Below, piece after piece: positions 43,157-64,000 of a stretch of DNA of 64,000 nucleotides (position 1 is the stretch's first letter; each line of letters opens with the position of its first letter). The position numbers were made by a program, and so were the translations under genes. This stretch comes from Piscicola geometra (Eukaryota; Annelida; Clitellata; Hirudinida; Piscicolidae). The notes beneath the pieces were generated by a model that worked only from the letters and a program-made list of their open reading frames with translations, made no database searches and was not told the origin of the DNA. Location: contig OX030957.1 of NCBI GenBank assembly GCA_943735955.1, positions 1,641,001-1,705,000 of the forward strand, given 5' to 3'.

Positions 43157-44134
43157 ATGAAGAAAATCAAATCAAGCGATATAAAACCTTTTTCGAAATT
43201 TATAAGGATAGTTTGTAGTATTTTATGCATAGCACTTTTCGTGTATCAAATGTCAATATGTAATTATTTTTATGGGACTAAACTAGGGCTAGCTTGGCTT
43301 GCATGGATAATCGCAGATCTATCAATGCTCGCAGTTTTTATGATTACCCTTTTAGTTTCATTCAGGTAAGCTCTTCAGAAAATAATTCATCATTTAAAAA
43401 TGTACTTATATTTATACTCAATAAGATAACAGTTCAAATTAACGTTTTTCAGATCTTTTGAAAATGGAGATTCTTCTAAAAAGCTCTATCTTGGATGCAT
43501 AACTTGGTTCTTGTATGCATTTATTCTCTCTATCAAGTTTGGAATACTCTATGGACCTCACCTTGGAATAGTTTATGAGATGGAACCGTCTGAGAAGATT
43601 GGACCAGCCTACATACAAACAGCATTGGCTCTTTCCAGCATTGTCTTCTTGTGTTTGGTCTCCACCCACCATGACGCCATGCCAGGCTCCAGTAGGTCCG
43701 ACTACATCAATGATATCTCAGGCACTGTCACTTTTGACATCCTCGATACTGTAAACTTCCTTGATGTTCTCTTTTTGTACAAGTCTCATGTCATACTTGA
43801 TTTCTATCTTAAACTTGCTATTCTCATAACATCTTTAGTCAATTTCATGTTACCAACTATTTTGCTTATAACTCTTACAAAAACAGATTTTGGAAAATCA
43901 AGGTTTGTGCATAGATTTGAGTATATATACAAATTTTTCTATTTAATCATTGTCAACTTACCCATGTTAATCATTCGTAGCATCATCACTCACAATGGCA
44001 GTAGTTTAAGTTCTATTTTCATCATGAAAAATATTATCTCTGTTGTGGTTGGAATGAAGAAATTAATTGAGCACTTCATTTCAAAGCCTCATGCTGGGGC
44101 AGAAGACTCGGTTAGCCTTCAAAATATGCCTTGA
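43157..44134 (+). CDS. Multi-pass membrane protein, TMEM121-like
   Basis: Two exons, 43157-43365 and 43453-44134, join through a GTAAGC donor and a TTTTTCAG acceptor inside an Arg codon to give 296 residues. Several hydrophobic helices are evident: CSILCIALFVYQMSI, WLAWIIADLSMLAVFMITLL, WFLYAFILSIKF, ALALSSIVFLCLV, LAILITSLVNFMLPTILLIT and FFYLIIVNLPMLIIRS. Motifs in order resemble TMEM121/hole: WFLYxFxLxIK, then FDILDTVNFLDV, then SSIFIMKNIISVV. Length fits the family (about 320 residues). The function of that family is poorly known. The match rests on my recall of motif order and is moderate. Confidence 0.7.
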
Positions 44135-44187
44135 TAGGTTTTAGCTTGGTCCATCTAATTGTAATAATAGTTCAAAGTTTCATAAAT

Positions 44188-44312
44188 GACGTCCACACAT
44201 TTTTTGCTTTTTTTACCACCCTCCCCCTAACCCTAACCCTAACCCTAACCCTAACCCTCCCCCTTGTCCACTTTTAACTTAACCCCCCCTCTTCCCCCTA
44301 GTTGTGGACGTC
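44188..44312. mobile_element. Palindromic element carrying interstitial telomere repeats
   Basis: It is bounded by the perfect inverted repeat GACGTCCACA / TGTGGACGTC. Inside is a C-rich strand: CCCTCC, then five CCCTAA units, then CCCCCTTGTCCACTTTTAAC and TTCCCCCTAG. CCCTAA is the C-strand of the TTAGGG telomere repeat. There is no coding capacity. The design suggests a short non-autonomous DNA element; capture of telomere DNA is an inference. Confidence 0.6.
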
Positions 44313-44754
44313 CAAAACATATAATTTACAAAACTGAAATCAATGAATATTTTGGGGAAATTTACAACAATGTAAAGTGTATGTGTTTACAAGTATTTAT
44401 TTAGAAATTCCAATTATTTTCAGGAAAAATTCTTAAATAATAACTGTTCAAAATCATTTTAGTAAATCAGTGTGATAAAAATGTAAGAAAAAAATTATCC
44501 ACCATCTTTCAATCAACAGAAAATTCTAATTTTTAAGAATTGTTATTTGAGATTTTATTGTATTTGAAAAATCAAACTTTAACAACATATTTAAAAAATA
44601 ATATTCAAGCGTATTAATTATTATTGAACCTATCGTTTCTAAATAAAACCCTTTTTGTGAAAGATTGTTTGGGTTTGCATCACAACTTTTTTGTCGTTAA
44701 ACTAGAAGTATTTTGCAGTAAATTTATGCAAAACTACTGCACTCAAAATACACT

Positions 44755-44860
44755 ACGATGTGGATATTCACTTTGTCCTAAACCCCCTTCCCCCCCCCCC
44801 CTTGTCCACTTTAGTCTACTTTTTGCTGAACCCCTCTCCCTACTTTTGTGTGGACGTCTT
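44755..44860. mobile_element. Second, diverged copy of the palindromic C-rich element
   Basis: It shares the order CCTAAACCCCC, CCCCCCTTGTCCACTTTAG, CCCCTCTCCC and the right end TGTGGACGTC with the copy at 44,188, but has no telomere array. Its left end is eroded (GATGTGGATATT). It is followed by TTTTTATGGATGGCCCCT. Confidence 0.55.
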
Positions 44861-45342
44861 TTTATGGATGGCCCCTATATAGTATATAGTATATAATTGT
44901 ACATTATCAATTTTTATTTGTTTGTATTCTGAACTTTTACGATTTTATTTGGTAAATATTGATCATGTTTGTTGCTTAAATTCATATTTTCTTACATCAA
45001 CTATCAATGTCCAAACATTTCACTTACATTTGTCGTAAAACTGACTAATTTAATTAAGTTTATTTTAATCAATCAATTTGTTAAAACTTGTATAGCGCGA
45101 AGCAGGCAAAACTTCCCGATTAGTTAAGTTTTCGGTTTAAATAAAAAAAAATTAAATGTATTTTTTTTATATAAGAATTTTAATTTAGTATTCAAAGTTA
45201 GCGGTACAATATTTTTAGAGAATTAAAAGTGCAGTGTCCGTGTATGAAAAACTTTCATAAGTTTTATAAATAATAATAAATCTTATCTATTCTACGTTTC
45301 TCTCAACTGGCTTGAAAATTACTTCCTATAATTAAAATTAAA
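44861..45342. other. Intergenic, likely BRK1 promoter side
   Basis: AT-rich, with no coding pattern. It should contain the BRK1 promoter; no clear box is seen. Confidence 0.45.
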
Positions 45343-45903
45343 ATGGCCTCGAAAGACCAAACAAGTCAAATACAAAGACAAATCCAGCAGGATTGGGTGA
45401 ACAGGGAATACATTGAGTTAATGACATGCAGTATCAAGAAAATGACTGATTTTCTCAATTCATTTGGTAAAATAATTTGGAATATCAATTCATAGAGATC
45501 AAGTCTTGTTCATTTATATTAGCAAATAATCATTCTATGAAGCTTTTAATATTATTAATAAATAGCTTCATACATTATATTTGTGAAAATTTTCATATTA
45601 AACCAAATTAAATGTAAAAATTAATAACTTTCGTGTTGAGCAGATATATCTTGTCGCTTCAAGCTTGCATCCCTGAATGAAAAGTTGACTAGTCTGGAGA
45701 GAAGGGTTGAGTACATCGAGGCAAGGGTAGGTGATTGCTTTTACATAGTTCTTAGTTTGATTCTCTATTTTGAAGTTAACCCATTACAGTGTTTTGAATA
45801 TATGGTGTACATATTTTTTTATTAATAAAGCTTATTAAAAATGTTCAACCCACTGAAATAAAATTCACACACACAGGTGACAAAAGGTGAAAATGTATAT
45901 TAG
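45343..45903 (+). CDS. BRK1: BRK1 (BRICK1/HSPC300), WAVE complex subunit
   Basis: Three exons, 45343-45466, 45644-45726 and 45877-45903, give 77 residues; human BRK1 has 75. Exon 1 reads [18 protein letters not shown] then [20 protein letters not shown], exon 2 [20 protein letters not shown] then VEYIEARV, exon 3 VTKGENVY and stop. This follows the human protein nearly residue for residue in its core (DWANREYIE, FLNSFDMSCR, LNEKLTALERRIEYIEARV). The protein is a short coiled coil that stabilises the WAVE regulatory complex, which activates Arp2/3 at the cell cortex. The last acceptor is CACACACACAG, the same CA-rich type as in filamin. Confidence 0.96.
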
Positions 45904-46704
45904 GCAGTATTCAATGACTTAGTTTGAAAGTTTAAAATCGTTTATTTTATGCTTTTTACATCTTTACAAATTTAATTATGGACTAGCATGATTGTTAAGA
46001 TTTTGTGCTTTAGTTGACAAGAATTGATTCTCAAAAAGCTTTTGCAATTTTTCTTTGTTAGGCGCCATAATGGTTGCTTTTTAAAATTACATAGTTTGTG
46101 TCGTGAAGCTCGTCTGGGTTTACGCCACGTCAATAATATTCGTCGTTTTTTTGTATTGTATTAAAATAGAATTTTTTTAAATGTTGGTCTTCAAAATAGT
46201 TCACCTTAAAATATAAAATCATAAATTGGCATTAAGGAATTAAGAGACAGGACACCCACACCACCAATATCATCATCAAAAAAAACATTATGATTTTGAA
46301 ATAAAGGAAGGTTCTTCCTTTGAAATAGTTATAAAATGTATCTAAAATTAGTGAACAACACGATTAAGTAAAAATTTATTTTGTTTAACAATTTGCAAGC
46401 TGTTAATAGGGCTAGTAGAAATATAAAACGGAAACTGGGTTAGAAATTTAATTAATGAATAATTTCAAGTAGATTGAGAAGTCTTTTAAGGTTAAGTCTT
46501 TCATTTTAAAGTCCTTTTGATTGTTCGATAAGTTGTACAAAGTGTTACTTTCTGCAACTTATTTATTTGCCATTAAAACATTCTGAAAAGATGGGTTAGA
46601 GTATGGAATCATCGCAAAACGAGCAGCTCCGTATACTAATCCGAAAAATGTCTAAACACCTGAATATTTAGTTTTCAAACAAAACCAATTCGTGAAATTC
46701 TTTG
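45904..46704. other. Convergent intergenic region
   Basis: It holds the 3' ends of BRK1 (plus) and the PDZ gene (minus). At 46,085-46,150 a stretch with TCTGGGTTTACGCC and AATAATATTCGTCG resembles the tail of the SINE at 42,552 (CTGGGGTTATACGCC, AATTCTCGTCATTA) and may be a second, 5'-truncated copy. Nothing else is recognised. Confidence 0.45.
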
Positions 46705-56868
<10,164 letters not shown>

Positions 56869-57311
56869 CTATGCAAACACAAACACATGAATATGCCATA
56901 ATACCCATAAATTTATTCATGTGTATATAGAATAAACACTTGTGCCTTTATAAAAATACCTATATAACATAGAAATTAAATATATAATACATATTATATA
57001 GTTATGATTATGTGTGATTCATTATTGTCAAATATCATCAAATGATGAACATTTGGAGATACACTTTTCTTTGCGAGTCTGAATAACCACTTGAATCTCG
57101 AAATAGAAAATTACTCTTGGTGGTCATAAGAAGTCTATTACCTGATAACAAAAATAATCTTTAATTAAAAATTATTTAATTTTAAATTGTCGCTACACCT
57201 TTTCGTTTGTTGTTATCTTTCTTAAAAACCTATCTGAATACATTTCGTCAAACAATGTTTATACTTGAAGCATGGAAAGTTGAGAAAATAAAAAAACAAA
57301 GACTTGCAAGG
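56869..57311. other. Divergent region between PDZ gene and lectin-like gene
   Basis: AT-rich. Any further 5' exons of the PDZ gene would lie here or inside and beyond the lectin-like gene on the opposite strand; I found none. The promoter of the lectin-like gene should be here. Confidence 0.4.
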
Positions 57312-58653
57312 ATGCTCTCTGAGCTCCTTATCTTGCTCCTTGCTGCTTTTCAGATCTCCCAATCAGGTTGCCTCCTAAGATGCTGTACGCCTGCATCAAT
57401 TCTGCATGATTTAGATTTTATTAGTAATTTCCGAATGCTTTTCTAGTAAGTATTATTGCACTTTTGACGCATGCACAAACCAGAGCGCTTGGACTTGAGG
57501 GATAAAGAAGCCCTGATGTATGAATTGGAACCGTTTTCCTTAGCCAAGAACGCCATTGACGGCAACGACGGTACATGGGCTGAAACAATTTTCGTTGAAG
57601 ATATGGATTTGCTTTATTGGCGGGTCGATCTGGGAGCTTGGATGGTTGTAGAGCGAGTCTTTGTCAACGGGAGATGCTTCACGTGAGTGTCACGTCTTGA
57701 TGCTTTTCAAATGCTTCAAAATAGTTTTATATCGTCATAGTTTTTTGAAACCCATACCTATTGCAAGGATGGCTTCTAGAACATCTATGATATATTTTTT
57801 AATGCTATAAAGATTCAATAAGAATAGTATATTTTTCTTAAAATTCATTTTTATTTTATGAATCTACAAACAACTTATTTAATCAATGCAAAAAGTTAAC
57901 AAATCCGCCGAAAGTTCAAAGCTTTAACGGTTGTCCCCCCAGTAAGACGTGTGACGTTGAAATCTTCTTGAGAAAAAACCTAACCCATAGAATAGAATCT
58001 GGGAACAAATTTATATGCGCTCGTGAGGTAGGTCTCTCGAACCTGAATGTCACCTGCTCATCCAAGGAGGCACACAGATATGTGTATGTCTACATGGAGG
58101 AGTATTTCATGATGATCAATAGAGTCGAGGTTTACGTCGAATCAGGTTAGTTTTTTAGTATTGTCTGTCTTAGAATCAACTTTTTTTTGTAAAAACTTTT
58201 TTGTTGTATTAACTTTTCTGCTTTAGAATTAACATGTCTGCTTTAGAAATAACATGTCAGTTTAATTTCATTGCGAATTAGTTATAAAAGCAGGTGATTC
58301 TAGAGGAGTGGAATAAACATAAATGCTTCTTCGTATTAATACATTTTCGATAATGCATTTTTCCAACTGAAGGCACTAAAATATAAATTTCAAATTAATA
58401 ATCATTAGGTTCTACATCAAAACCGTCACCATCTGACTCAAGTTTGTAGCTTTGGAAATCATACAGATTGACTAAATCAATGTCACTTTCAAGCTTTCAC
58501 CATCACAACTCCAATTAGAGTTACTCTTGGAAAACAACACATATATATTTACTTATCAAAAATAGTCCCATTATTTCAAATCTCATTTCTTTGCCAGATC
58601 CTTCAATCCCCCATGTTCCTCCTTTGGACTCCAGTGAGGAATTTCTCTTCTGA
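57312..58653 (+). CDS. Small secreted fucolectin/F5_8C-type protein
   Basis: Four exons, 57312-57366, 57484-57682, 57943-58145 and 58598-58653, join in phase to give 170 residues. Exon 1 is a signal peptide (MLSELLILLLAAFQISQSG). Exons 2-3 form one discoidin-like domain: AKNAIDGNDGTWAET, then YWRVDLGAWMVVERVFVNGR, then the Cys-containing NVTCSSKEAHRYVYVYMEEY and the closing strand NRVEVYVES. This follows the fucolectin/tachylectin-4 pattern (AVDGN, WWRVDLG, VxxVxIxNR, C, RYVxV, VEVY). Exon 4 adds a short Pro/Glu tail, DPSIPHVPPLD to stop. Such domains bind sugars, often fucose, and serve in invertebrate immunity or matrix. The exon 2 acceptor (CACAAACCAG) lacks a pyrimidine tract. The start is chosen for the signal peptide; the frame is open upstream. 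Confidence 0.75.
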
Positions 58654-58663
58654 TCTTAAAGAA

Positions 58664-59080
<417 letters not shown>

Positions 59081-59588
59081 TATTTCACAAAAACGCAGTT
59101 TGTTTCCAAATCTCATTAAAGAAATAGCAAGCATTCTGAAATGAAAATGTGTTTTTAAAGTATTTTATTTATGAAACATTTCCAAGAGATTAAACATTTG
59201 TTTAACCATAAATTCACTGTCGTCCTTGCGGAGCGACAAAGCGTATTTCCTGAATGGTCTTTCTGACAAACCGATAGGCTTTCAGCATGATTGCACTAAT
59301 TGAGGGAAGCTGGAGAAAACGCCAGTACTGTATTATATAGATTGTAATCCATTATTTGTGCTTCGTTGAAGTATCAAAACTACTTTTAAATCTTGTATAA
59401 TGATATCGAAAATTGTTCATTGCAAATTTTTTTATTGAACAGAATTGTCAAAAATTCTTATCAATACTGCTAGTAATAGTCAATAGTAATTGTATGATAG
59501 TTATATTATTATAATTAGTTTTTATATATAATTGAATTATCATATTTTATATAATTAATCAAAATACTTATTATATACTAATTATTAT

Positions 59589-63894
<4,306 letters not shown>

Positions 63895-64000
63895 CTAAAA
63901 AATGAAAACATCAGAAAAAAAGATTTTTTTCCTAAAAAAATTTATAATAATCAACATGATATATATATAATAAAATATACATTTATATTACTAACATTAT

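Overview
The window is nuclear DNA from an AT-rich invertebrate animal. Genes are split into small exons with GT-AG introns. They are clear bilaterian orthologues (filamin, BRK1, TMEM18), the DNA is full of micro- and minisatellites, and the one telomere-type tract is of the TTAGGG/CCCTAA class. A lophotrochozoan such as an annelid or leech would fit, but the sequence alone does not fix the species. All multi-exon models below were built by hand from splice signals, reading phase and protein family pattern; exon ends may be off by a base or so.

Layout from left to right. (1) 1-4,668, minus strand: the first two coding exons of a Cys-loop ligand-gated ion channel, the rest lying beyond the left edge. 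(2) 4,669-9,595: AT-rich intergenic DNA. (3) 9,596-39,847, minus strand: a whole filamin gene, 36 coding exons, 1,936 predicted residues. It has an N-terminal pair of calponin-homology domains and 17 filamin Ig repeats (8 in rod 1, 9 in rod 2). An internal ATG exon at 17,727-18,548 joins in frame to exon 20 and predicts a short filamin without the actin-binding domain. Filamin introns are packed with tandem repeats, and the 8.3 kb intron 1 holds a 2.4 kb foldback (inverted-repeat) element. (4) 41,259-42,801, minus: TMEM18. (5) 43,157-44,134, plus: a multi-pass membrane protein resembling TMEM121, head to head with TMEM18. (6) 44,188-44,860: two related palindromic elements, one carrying interstitial telomere repeats. 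(7) 45,343-45,903, plus: BRK1 (HSPC300), in three short exons. (8) 46,705-56,868, minus: a PDZ and coiled-coil protein of the LMO7/LIMCH1 type with a very long Asn/Gln-rich last exon. (9) 57,312-58,653, plus: a small secreted fucolectin/F5_8C-type protein. (10) 59,589-63,894, minus: the 3' part of a gene I cannot name, nine phase-consistent exons.

Filamin crosslinks actin, BRK1 is a subunit of the WAVE complex that drives Arp2/3 actin branching, and LMO7-type proteins act at actin-linked junctions, so three cytoskeletal genes lie within 50 kb. Whether this is more than chance cannot be judged from one window.

The most notable points are the predicted short filamin with its own promoter, the CA/CCA-rich acceptor tracts that replace polypyrimidine tracts in filamin introns, a minisatellite that repeats a 5' splice site, the foldback element, and the telomere-repeat-bearing palindromic element.
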